Of a stretch of DNA of 64,000 bases, positions 27,355 to 36,247 are shown piece by piece. Made by a program: the position numbers and the translations under genes. Each line of letters opens with the position of its first letter. Within the stretch, counting starts at the first letter, position 1. The notes under the pieces are model-generated. The model had not been told where the DNA came from, ran no database searches, and worked only from the letters and a program-made list of their open reading frames with translations. Source of the stretch: Saprospiraceae bacterium (GTDB lineage Bacteria > Bacteroidota > Bacteroidia > Chitinophagales > Saprospiraceae). Where the stretch lies: NCBI GenBank assembly GCA_016715985.1, contig JADJXD010000001.1, positions 1,860,001 to 1,924,000 on the forward strand. The letters run 5' to 3'.

Positions 27355-28812
27355 TTATTCGGATGGATTAGAATTAATGATAACGCTGATTTTTTCAATT
27401 CTCTTTTTCGTTACACTGATTACTTTCAGAGTCAGCCTACCGACTGTAATTTCCTTCTCTGGTTTTGGGATACTACCGGTTATTTCAAGAATTAATCCGG
27501 CCAATGTATCTGCTTCGTCTCTTAACTCATCAAAATAATTTGTATTCTCACCTATCACTCTGCAAACGTCTTTCAACAAAGTTTTGCCTTCAAAAATGAA
27601 ATTATTTTCAGATATTTTTATATAATCAATATCTTCATCCACATCAAATTCATCCTTGATATCACCTACGACCTCTTCCATGATATCTTCAAGTGTGGCT
27701 ATTCCTGCTGTCCCGCCATATTCATCCACAATAATAGCCATGTGTGTCCTTTTACTTTGAAATTCTCTGAGTAACTCGTCAATTTTCTTTGACTCAGGAA
27801 CAAATAATACATTATTCCTCACTAATGGTTTCCAGTCAAAATTTTCAGGTGATTCTGTGTGAGCAATCAGATCTTTTACGTAAAGAATCCCTATGATATT
27901 GTCAAAATCTTCGTTGTACACCGGTAGTCGGGAATACCCCGAGTCTTTTACAATTTTCATAAGTTCTTTGAAAGACATATTTTCTTCCACCGCTATGATA
28001 TCCATTCTTGGTCTCATGATCTGTCTGGCAGATATGTCTCCGAAATTAACAATACCCTTTAATATTCCGGCTTCCTGATTATCCTTCTCATTGTTTCTGA
28101 CCACAGTGAGATCTATAGCTGCGTCTATATCTTCTTTTGAAGTTATCTGGCTGTTGGTTTTACCTAATTTTCGTTCCAGCAATCCGGACCAATTTACAAG
28201 AACTGAGCTAAGCGGAGTAAAGAGCAATTTCATAAAACTCAATGGTCCGGACATTAATAAAATTATCTTCATTTTATTGACAGATGCATAAATTTTCGGC
28301 ATTGCTTCTCCAAATAATACCAAAATAAATGTCACACAGATGACGGTTATAAAAAAATTGAAAGCTGTAGCTAAAATGTCGGGGGTAAAAAAACCAAAAA
28401 ATAAATTCCGGTGCAACCACATTCCCGTTTCAAAGAGCTTTTCGGCTCCCAATAAATTTCGGATGATGATATCAGCAACTACTACAATCGCAATATTTAC
28501 AAAATTATTACCAATCAGTATAGTTGCTAAAAGGTATCTGGGGCGATCTTTGAGAAGCAGTGCTTTTCTGCTGTTCTCACTATTCATCTCCTCCAGTGAT
28601 TTGATATCATTAATATTCAATGAAAAATAGGCTACTTCTGATGCGGATATCAAACCGGAACTGATAATGAGCAATGCTAAAAATAAAAACAATAAATTTA
28701 CATCTGCGACTCCATCTGAAGCAAATAAGATCAAACTACTGAAGTATAAGGGCGGGGGTTCGGATTCCAATGTATTATTTTTTATATTCGTTTGACAATG
28801 GGGGATGCCCAT
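27355..28812 (-). CDS. gldE: Gliding motility-associated protein GldE (CNNM/CorC-type)
   Basis: The 485-residue protein starts with a short leader. A CNNM/DUF21-type transmembrane domain follows (about 40-205; LLIISSGLISASEVAYFSL and LVLFGEAMPKIYASVN), then a tandem CBS pair (about 255-385; IMRPRMDIIAVEE, SGYSRLPVYNEDFDNIIGILYVKDL and THMAIIVDEYGGTAGIATLEDIMEEVVGDI). A CorC/HlyC C-terminal domain (about 395-480) ends it. In Flavobacterium GldE works with GldD in gliding. It follows ssb by 8 bp, so the mutY-ssb-gldE-gldD run is one operon. Confidence 0.93.
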   Translation of the reverse strand: MGIPHCQTNIKNNTLESEPPPLYFSSLILFASDGVADVNLLFLFLALLIISSGLISASEVAYFSLNINDIKSLEEMNSENSRKALLLKDRPRYLLATILIGNNFVNIAIVVVADIIIRNLLGAEKLFETGMWLHRNLFFGFFTPDILATAFNFFITVICVTFILVLFGEAMPKIYASVNKMKIILLMSGPLSFMKLLFTPLSSVLVNWSGLLERKLGKTNSQITSKEDIDAAIDLTVVRNNEKDNQEAGILKGIVNFGDISARQIMRPRMDIIAVEENMSFKELMKIVKDSGYSRLPVYNEDFDNIIGILYVKDLIAHTESPENFDWKPLVRNNVLFVPESKKIDELLREFQSKRTHMAIIVDEYGGTAGIATLEDIMEEVVGDIKDEFDVDEDIDYIKISENNFIFEGKTLLKDVCRVIGENTNYFDELRDEADTLAGLILEITGSIPKPEKEITVGRLTLKVISVTKKRIEKISVIINSNPSE

Positions 28813-28820
28813 TACAGATT

Positions 28821-29264
28821 TTAAAATGGCAAATCATCTTCCACCCCAGGTTGAGTTGATGTATTATGACTCATCGATGATTTTTCTGCCAAAGGATCAT
28901 TTTCAGCAGTTGGCAAAGGAGGCATTCTGGATGAATTTTCACGTTTTTCCAAAGAATTCATGGAATTTGCAACCACCTCTGTTACATATCGGTCAACACC
29001 GTCTTTATCCTGATATTTGCGATGAGTAATTTTACCTTCCAGATACACTAAGGTACCTTTCTTTAGTTCTCTTTCAGCTTTTTCTGCCAGAAATCTCCAC
29101 ACTACTATATTATGCCATTCCGTTTGGGTTTGCCAGGTATCATTTCTGTCTTTATAATTCTCATTGGTAGCTAATGTGAATGTGGCTACTTTCGCACCAT
29201 TTTCAAGTGTTCTTACTTCCGGGTCTTTACCCAGATTTCCGATTAACGTTACTTTATTTACCAT
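28821..29264 (-). CDS. ssb: Single-stranded DNA-binding protein
   Basis: The 147-residue protein has an N-terminal OB fold (VNKVTLIGNLGKDPEVRTL, FTLATNENYKD, TEWHNIVVW, LVYLEGKITHRKYQDKDG), a low-complexity linker and the acidic C-terminal tip DDLPF that recruits repair and replication partners. It binds ssDNA as a tetramer. It lies 26 bp downstream of mutY. Confidence 0.95.
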   Translation of the reverse strand: MVNKVTLIGNLGKDPEVRTLENGAKVATFTLATNENYKDRNDTWQTQTEWHNIVVWRFLAEKAERELKKGTLVYLEGKITHRKYQDKDGVDRYVTEVVANSMNSLEKRENSSRMPPLPTAENDPLAEKSSMSHNTSTQPGVEDDLPF

Positions 29265-29290
29265 ATATTGATTATTTATTGAGAATAAAA

Positions 29291-30403
29291 CTAAATTTGA
29301 TTAAATTTTCTTTTTTGTTTTAACTGTAGCTTTTCATTTGTGAGATGCGTTCTAAAATAATCATTTATGATTTTTGGAAACGCAAAGTTTGATACTTTTT
29401 TGCTTTCTACCAAATAATAGGGCGTTTTTATTTCCCTACAGAGCTTTTCGATATCCAATGTGTAAAAGGCTCCGAATATATTTTGATGCGTCAATGTCTG
29501 TTTTTGAGTGAAAACCGGCACCATTTCTTTTATGACATTTATCCCTTTTAACCCCAAATCTTCAAGAAACTTATTTGTATCAAAGTTATCCGGCAAACAA
29601 ATATCAACACTTTCCGTAAATGGAAGTGTGTATAGATTTTTCCAAATATCATTTTCATCCCTTCGAAACAAAATGGTGGCACCATTAAAGTCAATATGAA
29701 AAAAATGAAAGTACCTGCTTTTTCTGACCGGCTTTTTAGATTTTACCGGTATTATATCGGTATTTTGCTCGTTGAAGGCTTTACAATATTGCTTTAATAT
29801 ACACTCATGACATAAAGGTTTGCTAAAAGTGCAATGGGTAGCTCCAAAATCCATTATTGCCTGATTAAAAAGGGCAGGGTCAGAATAACATATCGCACTA
29901 TCTACATATTGTTGAATTTCTGCTTTTACTTCAGGCAAATCAACTGCCTCCCTAATTCCTTTAATTCTGCTTATAACCCTAATGACATTTCCATCTACGA
30001 CAGCATACCTGTGTCCAAAAGCAAAACTGGCAATTGCAGCAGCAGTATAAGGCCCTACCCCTTTCAAACTCAATATTTCATTGTACCCTGACGGAAACTG
30101 TCCTTCAAAATTATTCACTATGTACTTTGCGGTAGCGTGAAGGTTTCGTGCCCTGGAATAATAACCCAAACCTTCCCAGGTTTTCATTACAGCATCTTCT
30201 GTCGCATATGCCAGGTCATGAATAGTCGGAAATTGTGAAACGAAATTATGAAAATACGGAAGTGCTTGTTTTACCCTTGTTTGTTGAAGTATTATTTCTG
30301 ATAACCAGATGAAATAAGGATCATTTGTCTTTTTCCAGGGTAAGTCACGATCTGTCCCCTGATGCCATTCCAACAACAATTGCGTAAATCTTTTATGATT
30401 CAT
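29291..30403 (-). CDS. mutY: A/G-specific adenine DNA glycosylase MutY
   Basis: The 370-residue protein has an HhH-GPD domain with the catalytic Glu36 (LSEIILQQTRV) and the catalytic Asp137 in AVVDGNV after the GVGPYTA hairpin. The [4Fe-4S] ligands Cys191, Cys198, Cys201 and Cys207 have the canonical C-x6-C-x2-C-x5-C spacing. A C-terminal NUDIX-like domain (about 230-350) recognises 8-oxoG. It removes adenine mispaired with 8-oxoG. It heads the mutY-ssb-gldE-gldD operon. Confidence 0.95.
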   Translation of the reverse strand: MNHKRFTQLLLEWHQGTDRDLPWKKTNDPYFIWLSEIILQQTRVKQALPYFHNFVSQFPTIHDLAYATEDAVMKTWEGLGYYSRARNLHATAKYIVNNFEGQFPSGYNEILSLKGVGPYTAAAIASFAFGHRYAVVDGNVIRVISRIKGIREAVDLPEVKAEIQQYVDSAICYSDPALFNQAIMDFGATHCTFSKPLCHECILKQYCKAFNEQNTDIIPVKSKKPVRKSRYFHFFHIDFNGATILFRRDENDIWKNLYTLPFTESVDICLPDNFDTNKFLEDLGLKGINVIKEMVPVFTQKQTLTHQNIFGAFYTLDIEKLCREIKTPYYLVESKKVSNFAFPKIINDYFRTHLTNEKLQLKQKRKFNQI

Positions 30404-30441
30404 GTGTGTTGATTGGCTGGAAATTTCTTTTTTGTTTTATC

Positions 30442-30978
30442 TCAGGCAGATAAAGACCTGACTAAAGAATAATCACCGTAACTTTCTTTGATTTTTTCTT
30501 TTAATGCTTTTCTGGCGAAAAATATTCTACTTTTGATAGTACCCAACGGAAGTGCAAGTTCATCTGCAATTTCCTGATACTTATATCCTTCGTAATGCAT
30601 AATAAAAGGTATCCTGATACTATCATCCAGATTATTAATCATATTCTGTAATTCTTCCATCAGCATATTTCTCTCACCATCATTATCTATTAGCGTGCCC
30701 CCTGAATTGATGAAATAAAGGTTATCAGTGGAGTCAATTATAGTATTGGTTTTTGCCTTCTTACGATAATTATTGATGAAGATATTCTTCATTATCGTAA
30801 ACGTCCATGCTTTAAAATTCGTATCGGGTCTGAATTTATCTCTGTTGGTGATAGCTCTATATGCGGTTTCCTGATACAAATCTCTCGCATCTTCCTGATT
30901 TTTAGTCAGGTTATATGCAAATGCATTAAGAGAATCTGTCAGGAACTTAAATTTATGATCGAACTCTGAAGTAGACAT
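30442..30978 (-). CDS. ECF-type RNA polymerase sigma factor (paralog 1)
   Basis: The 178-residue protein has sigma region 2 (about 12-85; DLYQETAYRAITNRDKF and FKAWTFTIMKNIFINNYRK) and region 4 (about 110-165; LDDSIRIPFIMHYEGYKYQEIADELALPLGTIKSRIFFARKALKEKI). No anti-sigma gene lies next to it. A close paralog lies 246 bp away at 31225-31758, and both end in GDYSLVRS. Its own TAnnTTTG promoter is upstream. Small ECF factors of this kind are often constitutive general regulators in Bacteroidota. The regulon here is unknown. Confidence 0.93.
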   Translation of the reverse strand: MSTSEFDHKFKFLTDSLNAFAYNLTKNQEDARDLYQETAYRAITNRDKFRPDTNFKAWTFTIMKNIFINNYRKKAKTNTIIDSTDNLYFINSGGTLIDNDGERNMLMEELQNMINNLDDSIRIPFIMHYEGYKYQEIADELALPLGTIKSRIFFARKALKEKIKESYGDYSLVRSLSA

Positions 30979-30997
30979 TTCGTTACGTATTTAAATA

Positions 30998-31028
30998 CAA
31001 AAGTAGATTTTTCTTAAACAAAAATCAA
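30998..31028 (-). promoter_or_regulatory. Promoter of sigma factor paralog 1
   Basis: On the minus strand TTG (31026-31028) is followed after 20 bp by TACTTTTG (30998-31005), matching the Bacteroidota -33/-7 pattern. The -7 box lies 19 bp upstream of the ATG. Confidence 0.6.
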
Positions 31029-31170
31029 CATTCTGTTTAACAAATAACGAAATGATAATTTTTTAAACTATTTATAAAATGATAAACTGCTGAATGTGTT
31101 GTAAATATAAAATTGTCTTAAAGTATATTTAACATATTTTTGGGAAATATTTGTCCGCAGAAAATGAATT

Positions 31171-31196
31171 GGAGGTGACAAATCACTATCACCTCC
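31171..31196 (-). terminator. Hairpin downstream of sigma factor paralog 2
   Basis: GGAGGTGA (31171-31178) and TCACCTCC (31189-31196) form a perfect 8-bp stem with a 10-nt loop, 29 bp after the stop at 31225. The following T content on the minus strand is modest, so termination may be partial. Confidence 0.6.
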
Positions 31197-31224
31197 TGAA
31201 TACCAACTAATTGTCATTATATTT

Positions 31225-31758
31225 TTAAGCAGTCATTGATCGAACCAAACTGTAATCACCATATTGTTGCTTAATCTTTTCCTTCAACTCTCTCCTTGCA
31301 AAAAATATGCGGCTCTTGACGGTACCTAATGGAAGATTAAACTGTTCAGCTATCTCATTATATTTAAATCCTTCATGATGCATGACAAAAGGAATTCTGA
31401 TACTATCATCCAATGCTCCAATCATATTTTGTAATTCCTTCATGAGGATGTTTCTGTCACCACTGTTACTTACTGCTCCACTGCTATCAATAAAATAGGA
31501 ATTATCAGAAGAGTCCAAAATCGTATTAGACTTAACTTTTTTTCTGTAATTATTGATAAAAATGTTTTTCATAATTGTAAAAGTCCATGCCTTAAAATTC
31601 GTCTCTGGCCTGAACTTCTCTTTGTTATTGATTGCTCTGAAAGCTGTCTCCTGATAAAGATCTTTTGCGTCCTCAGAGTTTTTCGTCAAACTGTATGCAA
31701 AGGCATTCAGAGACTCTGTCAAAAATTCCAGTTTGTTATTAAATTCTATTGTTGACAT
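31225..31758 (-). CDS. ECF-type RNA polymerase sigma factor (paralog 2)
   Basis: The 177-residue protein matches paralog 1 along its whole length, by eye at roughly 70 percent. It shares the blocks LNAFAY, FKAWTFTIMKNIFINNYRKK, LDDSIRIPF and GDYSLVRS. Differences concentrate in the linker between regions 2 and 4 (about 88-105). Each copy has its own promoter and a hairpin lies between them, so they are separate transcripts. A tandem duplication followed by divergence is the simplest origin. Confidence 0.93.
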   Translation of the reverse strand: MSTIEFNNKLEFLTESLNAFAYSLTKNSEDAKDLYQETAFRAINNKEKFRPETNFKAWTFTIMKNIFINNYRKKVKSNTILDSSDNSYFIDSSGAVSNSGDRNILMKELQNMIGALDDSIRIPFVMHHEGFKYNEIAEQFNLPLGTVKSRIFFARRELKEKIKQQYGDYSLVRSMTA

Positions 31759-31778
31759 GATTTATTTTTTTGATGATA

Positions 31779-31810
31779 CAAAGATATAGTATTGTTGAAC
31801 ATTATGCAAC
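31779..31810 (-). promoter_or_regulatory. Promoter of sigma factor paralog 2
   Basis: The minus strand shows TATCTTTG (31779-31786) with a TTG about 21 bp further upstream (31808-31810). The -7 box lies 20 bp before the ATG. Confidence 0.55.
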
Positions 31811-32050
31811 TATTTCTTAAACAAAAGTACAAATATATGATTGACAAAATATGCTTATTATTATAACACTATGTTATTCAGTCTTTTAACTAAAATTAAA
31901 GAATTGTTAAGATTCATTTATTTCAGTAATAAATGAATTTTGTTGAATGATTTTTAAAAATAATCAGGCAAAATGTAGACAGGACAGAAAGTCTAAATAA
32001 CTTTTTACAATTGTAAGTATAGAAATAGTCAGTATATAAAGCTGTTGAAA

Positions 32051-33178
32051 TTACTCTATCTTCCTTTCTTTCCAAACATATGGTTGTGGAAACAAAGCAA
32101 AAAATCCGGACAAAAGGATATGACCGAAATACAAAACAAAGGAGAAAATAAATCCACTTAAGTAGTTACGATTTCCAAAATAATTTACCATAGTTTTCAG
32201 ATAATGATAATCAGTGAATAATTTAGTGGCTATCATCATAAGAAGCAGATATATAGCCGGCATATTACCATACAAAACAAAGCCAAGATTACAAACGATC
32301 AAAAAACAAAACATAAATACATAAGCTTGCAGTATTGTTATAGAAATACTTGAATATGCTTTCGTTTTACCTGCCCATCTTTTTCGCTGATTTAAAAACT
32401 CCAGCCATGTATTTTCAGCTTTAGTATAAATGATGGCATGATTTGATTTCAAAAAACCAACAGACTCCGGATTTTTAAGCATGGCTTTTTCCATCAAAAA
32501 AATATCATCGCCGGATGCTATATTTTCATTACCCTGATAACCTCCCAGTTCATAAAAATATTCTTTCCTGAATGCCAGATTGGCACCATTTGCAAGTCCA
32601 AACAGCTTGCTGTGAAGACCAAAAGCCGTGATTCCCATTACAGATGCGAAGTCCAGATACTGGAACTTTTGCAGAACGGACATATCAGATTTCGGCAACA
32701 CCGGGCCTGTAATGATGCTGATTTGACGTTCTTTCAGAGTAGTCATGATAGTGGATAACCATTTCTTTCCTGCAATACAATCCGCATCAGTAAGGACTAT
32801 AATGCTTCCTTGTGCATGATTTACACCCATTGTAATTGCAGCTTTTTTACCTGATTTGTTTAAATCCTGTTGAAGTAATCTGACATTAGAAATACGTAGT
32901 TGTTTGATGGTTTCAGAAGTGAGATCTGTGGAGTGATCATTTATTACGATGATTTCATAGCTTTCTTTCGGAAAATCATTTTCGGAAATACTCTTCAGAC
33001 AATTGGCAATACACTTCTCTTCATTTCTGGCAGCAATTATAACACTGATGAACGGAATATTCTTTTGAGGGATGTTTTGTCCGGATTCAGGCAGATTGAA
33101 CCAGATTTTTCGGATATAAAGTATTAAAAATGCATATCCTATAGTCCAGATCACAGATAAAAGGTACCACCAGATCAA
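32051..33178 (-). CDS. Membrane glycosyltransferase, family 2
   Basis: The 375-residue protein has an N-terminal membrane segment, then a GT-A domain. The domain shows SVIIAARNEE, the DxD-type motif LTDADC (Asp131, Asp133), SGDDIFLME and the QRKRW acceptor motif (about 264-268), all typical of processive GT2 enzymes. Three or four membrane helices follow (about 280-370). It would add sugars from a nucleotide donor at the inner membrane. The product is unknown. It is 6 bp downstream of a small membrane protein gene and probably shares its transcript. Confidence 0.88.
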   Translation of the reverse strand: MIWWYLLSVIWTIGYAFLILYIRKIWFNLPESGQNIPQKNIPFISVIIAARNEEKCIANCLKSISENDFPKESYEIIVINDHSTDLTSETIKQLRISNVRLLQQDLNKSGKKAAITMGVNHAQGSIIVLTDADCIAGKKWLSTIMTTLKERQISIITGPVLPKSDMSVLQKFQYLDFASVMGITAFGLHSKLFGLANGANLAFRKEYFYELGGYQGNENIASGDDIFLMEKAMLKNPESVGFLKSNHAIIYTKAENTWLEFLNQRKRWAGKTKAYSSISITILQAYVFMFCFLIVCNLGFVLYGNMPAIYLLLMMIATKLFTDYHYLKTMVNYFGNRNYLSGFIFSFVLYFGHILLSGFFALFPQPYVWKERKIE

Positions 33179-33184
33179 AATCGA

Positions 33185-33664
33185 TTATTTGAACATATCA
33201 TCATAATCATTTGTACGTGCTTCTTTTTGTTTTTCAGGCGCCTTCTGAATAGGTGGAAGCTCCAGAAAAGGTTCATCTTCAACTTCTTCGTATTCCGTAT
33301 AAGTATTCTTCGATTTTTCTATTTGCTCAACAGATTTTTTGATCGTTCTACGCATAATGGATTTGAAAAATAAATAACCGGATACAATCGGAAACCCAAA
33401 AAATATTAAAACCAAAGCTAAAATCCCAAACAAGGTATTTTCACGTAAAAGCTTCCAGATGAATTTAAAAAAATCCACAAAAACCGTGTAGTCAATAAAC
33501 AAGGTGACAATTAATAATACAGGTGCAGCCCATGCCAGTAATGAAAATACGCCTTTGGCTATAAAAAAGAGTGCCGCAAAGATCAATGCCAGAATAATCA
33601 AAGGTCCTAAAAAACCAAAAGGATTACTGCCTCCTCCCACTCTGAATTCTTTATAAACAGTCAT
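33185..33664 (-). CDS. Hypothetical membrane protein, possibly DUF4834-like
   Basis: The 159-residue protein has a Gly-rich start (GGGSNPFGFLGP), two or three hydrophobic segments between about 18 and 105, and a charged C-terminal tail rich in Glu and Lys. Its layout resembles DUF4834 proteins of Bacteroidota, but I cannot confirm that family. It precedes the GT2 gene by 6 bp, so they are very likely co-transcribed. Confidence 0.65.
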   Translation of the reverse strand: MTVYKEFRVGGGSNPFGFLGPLIILALIFAALFFIAKGVFSLLAWAAPVLLIVTLFIDYTVFVDFFKFIWKLLRENTLFGILALVLIFFGFPIVSGYLFFKSIMRRTIKKSVEQIEKSKNTYTEYEEVEDEPFLELPPIQKAPEKQKEARTNDYDDMFK

Positions 33665-33798
33665 AAATTCTACTTTTAATTTGTTTCGAATGTAAAATTA
33701 AACCTATTTAGTTAAAAATGTTTATTTATTTCTACCAAACAGGACCAGTTTGTGATAAAGTAACAAAAGATGGTAGTTAATTATTAAATTGTTTCTGT

Positions 33799-33806
33799 TA
33801 TGTTTG
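33799..33806 (+). promoter_or_regulatory. Promoter -7 box of the FadH-like gene
   Basis: TATGTTTG matches TAnnTTTG and lies 14 bp before the ATG at 33821. No clear -33 element is seen at the usual distance. Confidence 0.45.
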
Positions 33807-33820
33807 TGTAAAAAATTAGA

Positions 33821-35842
33821 ATGAAATATAAAAAATTATCAGAACCGTTAGATTTAGGATTTACTTTTTTGAAAAACAGGGTGATAATGGGATCTATGCA
33901 TACCAATCTTGAAGAAATACCCGGTGGATTTGAAAGAGCAGCAGTATTTTATGCCGAGAGAGCAAAAGGGCAAGTAGGATTAATAGTCACAGGCGGAATA
34001 TCTCCCAATCCCGAAGGCTGTGTAGCCGCACATGCTGCCAAATTGAGTACTGCCGAAGAAGTGCTTAAACACCAGCTCATTACGAGTGCGGTACATCAGG
34101 AAGGTGGAAAAATATGTATGCAAATACTGCATACCGGAAGATATGGGTATCATCAGAAAATAGTCGCTCCATCACCGCTTCAGGCTCCTATCAACTTTTT
34201 TAAGCCCAGAGAACTGAGTGCCGAAGATATAGAAAGAACCATCTCCGACTTTGTAAATTGTGCAGTTCTTGCCAAAGAAGCCGGATATGATGGGGTTGAA
34301 ATAATGGGTTCTGAAGGATATCTGATCAATCAGTTTATTGCTTCAAGAACAAACCAAAGGACTGATGAATGGGGCGGAACATATGAAAACAGGATACGTT
34401 TTCCACTTGAAATTATTAAAAAAACAAGGGAAGCAGCTGGTTCTGATTTTATCATTATTTACAGATTGTCAATGCTCGATCTGGTAGAAGGCGGAAGTTC
34501 CTGGGACGAAGTAGTACAACTTGCAAAATTGGTAGAAGCAGCAGGTGCAAATCTGATTAATTCCGGTATCGGGTGGCATGAATCCAGAGTGCCTACAATT
34601 GCAACGGTAGTACCCAGAAAAGGCTTTGCTTGGGTGACAAAACGATTGATGGGAGAAGTAAAAATTCCCCTTATCGCTGTTAACAGAATTAATATGCCTG
34701 AAGTAGCAGAAGAAGTGCTTGCAGAAGGTTGTGCGGATATGGTGTCCATGGCCAGACCCTTTCTGGCGGATAGTGATATTGTATTAAAAGCCTTGGAAGA
34801 CAGAGCAGATGAAATCAACACCTGCATCGCCTGCAATCAGGCTTGTTTAGACCATACCTTTCAACTGAAAATATCCACTTGTCTCGTTAATCCGAGAGCC
34901 TGCCATGAAACAGAACTAAATTATTTGCCAACACAAAAAGTGAAAAAGATCGGAGTGATAGGTGCAGGTCCGGCAGGCATGGCATTTGCAAGTATTGCTG
35001 CACAACGGGGGCATCATGTATATTTATTTGAATCATCTGATCAGATCGGAGGTCAGTTTAACATGGCAAAAATAATCCCCGGCAAAGAAGAATACAGTGA
35101 GACCATCCGATATTATAAACGGCAATTAGAAATTTACAAAGTGAATGTTTTACTGAATACCCGCGTCAGTGCTTCAGATTTGCTGCCTTATAATTTTGAC
35201 GATATCATTTTATCAACCGGTGTCCAACCACGCTTTCCGGAAATGGAAGGTTTGGATCATCCAAAAGTATTGAGCTATGCAGAAGTACTGAATGACCGGG
35301 CAAAGGTAGGGAAGAGTGTCGCAATCATAGGCGCAGGGGGCATTGGCTTTGACGTAGCAGAATATCTGACCCATCAACCTGAACATTCCGTTGATCAAAT
35401 AGAAAATTATATGGATGAATGGGGTGTCGATATGTCATACCAATTTCCGGGTGGACTGAGTAAAACAAAGTCTCCTACTGAGCCAGCAAGGAAAATTTAT
35501 CTTTTAAAACGATCATCCGGAAAACATGGCACCACTCTGGGCAAAACAACCGGCTGGATACACAAAGCAAGTCTGATAAACAAGGAAGTTGAAATGCTTT
35601 CAGAGGTTGTTTATGAAAGAATTGATGACAGAGGTTTGGAAATTTCTCATAAAGGTGAAAAAATAATACTCGAGGTAGATAACATTATCATTTGTGCGGG
35701 TCAATTGCCCGATAGAACATTGTATGATGAATTGTCAGAAATGGGTATAAAATCTCATTTGATAGGTGGTGCAGATGTAGCGGAAGAACTGGATGCAAAA
35801 AGGGCTATTTATCAGGCATCCTATCTGGCAGCGGAAATTTAG
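33821..35842 (+). CDS. fadH: NADPH-dependent 2,4-dienoyl-CoA reductase-like flavoenzyme
   Basis: The 673-residue protein has an Old Yellow Enzyme-type TIM barrel (about 1-330; NRVIMGSMHTNLEE, ERAKGQVGLIVTGG, GRYGYHQ, GYDGVEIMGSEGYLINQF). An iron-sulfur site with CIACNQAC and a later Cys (about 336-355) follows. The C-terminal FAD/NAD(P)-binding half has GVIGAGPAGMAF (about 380) and VAIIGAGGIGFDVAEYL. This is the three-part architecture of FadH, which reduces 2,4-dienoyl-CoA in beta-oxidation of unsaturated fatty acids. Related multi-cofactor enzymes act on other substrates, so the exact activity is probable rather than certain. It stands alone. Confidence 0.9.
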   Translation: MKYKKLSEPLDLGFTFLKNRVIMGSMHTNLEEIPGGFERAAVFYAERAKGQVGLIVTGGISPNPEGCVAAHAAKLSTAEEVLKHQLITSAVHQEGGKICMQILHTGRYGYHQKIVAPSPLQAPINFFKPRELSAEDIERTISDFVNCAVLAKEAGYDGVEIMGSEGYLINQFIASRTNQRTDEWGGTYENRIRFPLEIIKKTREAAGSDFIIIYRLSMLDLVEGGSSWDEVVQLAKLVEAAGANLINSGIGWHESRVPTIATVVPRKGFAWVTKRLMGEVKIPLIAVNRINMPEVAEEVLAEGCADMVSMARPFLADSDIVLKALEDRADEINTCIACNQACLDHTFQLKISTCLVNPRACHETELNYLPTQKVKKIGVIGAGPAGMAFASIAAQRGHHVYLFESSDQIGGQFNMAKIIPGKEEYSETIRYYKRQLEIYKVNVLLNTRVSASDLLPYNFDDIILSTGVQPRFPEMEGLDHPKVLSYAEVLNDRAKVGKSVAIIGAGGIGFDVAEYLTHQPEHSVDQIENYMDEWGVDMSYQFPGGLSKTKSPTEPARKIYLLKRSSGKHGTTLGKTTGWIHKASLINKEVEMLSEVVYERIDDRGLEISHKGEKIILEVDNIIICAGQLPDRTLYDELSEMGIKSHLIGGADVAEELDAKRAIYQASYLAAEI

Positions 35843-35866
35843 AAGTTTCGTTTATCAGTAATAGAT

Positions 35867-36115
35867 TTATTGTAAGTTTCGTTTTTCCAATTCTTTTTTC
35901 AGTGCTTCAAATCTCTTTGGTTTTTTTAATAATAAATAAATCAGAAACAAAGGAATTAAGATAACAAACCCCCAGGCGTTTGCCGCAGCCCCATAAATGA
36001 TTATTCCAACTAAAAATCCAATAAAAAATGCATCAATGATGGGCGATGGTTTATTATTTTTTGCTACTTCCAGCAATTCTTGGTCTGTTAATTGAGACAG
36101 TTCTTTTTGATTCAT
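35867..36115 (-). CDS. Small two-helix membrane protein, unknown function
   Basis: The 82-residue protein has a charged N-terminus (MNQKELSQLTDQELLEVAKN), two adjacent hydrophobic helices (about 27-62) and a basic tail (KKPKRFEALKKELEKR). The start is the only ATG. Similar small proteins are common in Bacteroidota but have no known role. It converges with the FadH-like gene. Confidence 0.7.
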   Translation of the reverse strand: MNQKELSQLTDQELLEVAKNNKPSPIIDAFFIGFLVGIIIYGAAANAWGFVILIPLFLIYLLLKKPKRFEALKKELEKRNLQ

Positions 36116-36184
36116 TTGATCTAATTTGTCTTTATATTTATTTACTTGTAAGGTTTTATAAAATAGAAATCAACACATTATAAC

Positions 36185-36220
36185 AATCGGGCACTTTTTG
36201 CAATTAAAAAATGTCCGATT
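36185..36220 (-). terminator. Terminator-like hairpin after the SusD gene
   Basis: AATCGGGCA (36185-36193) and TGTCCGATT (36212-36220) pair at eight of nine positions. The hairpin is 28 bp after the SusD stop on the minus strand. The T run that follows is weak. Confidence 0.5.
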
Positions 36221-36247
36221 GCTACAGATTTTTTAAAAATTTACAAA

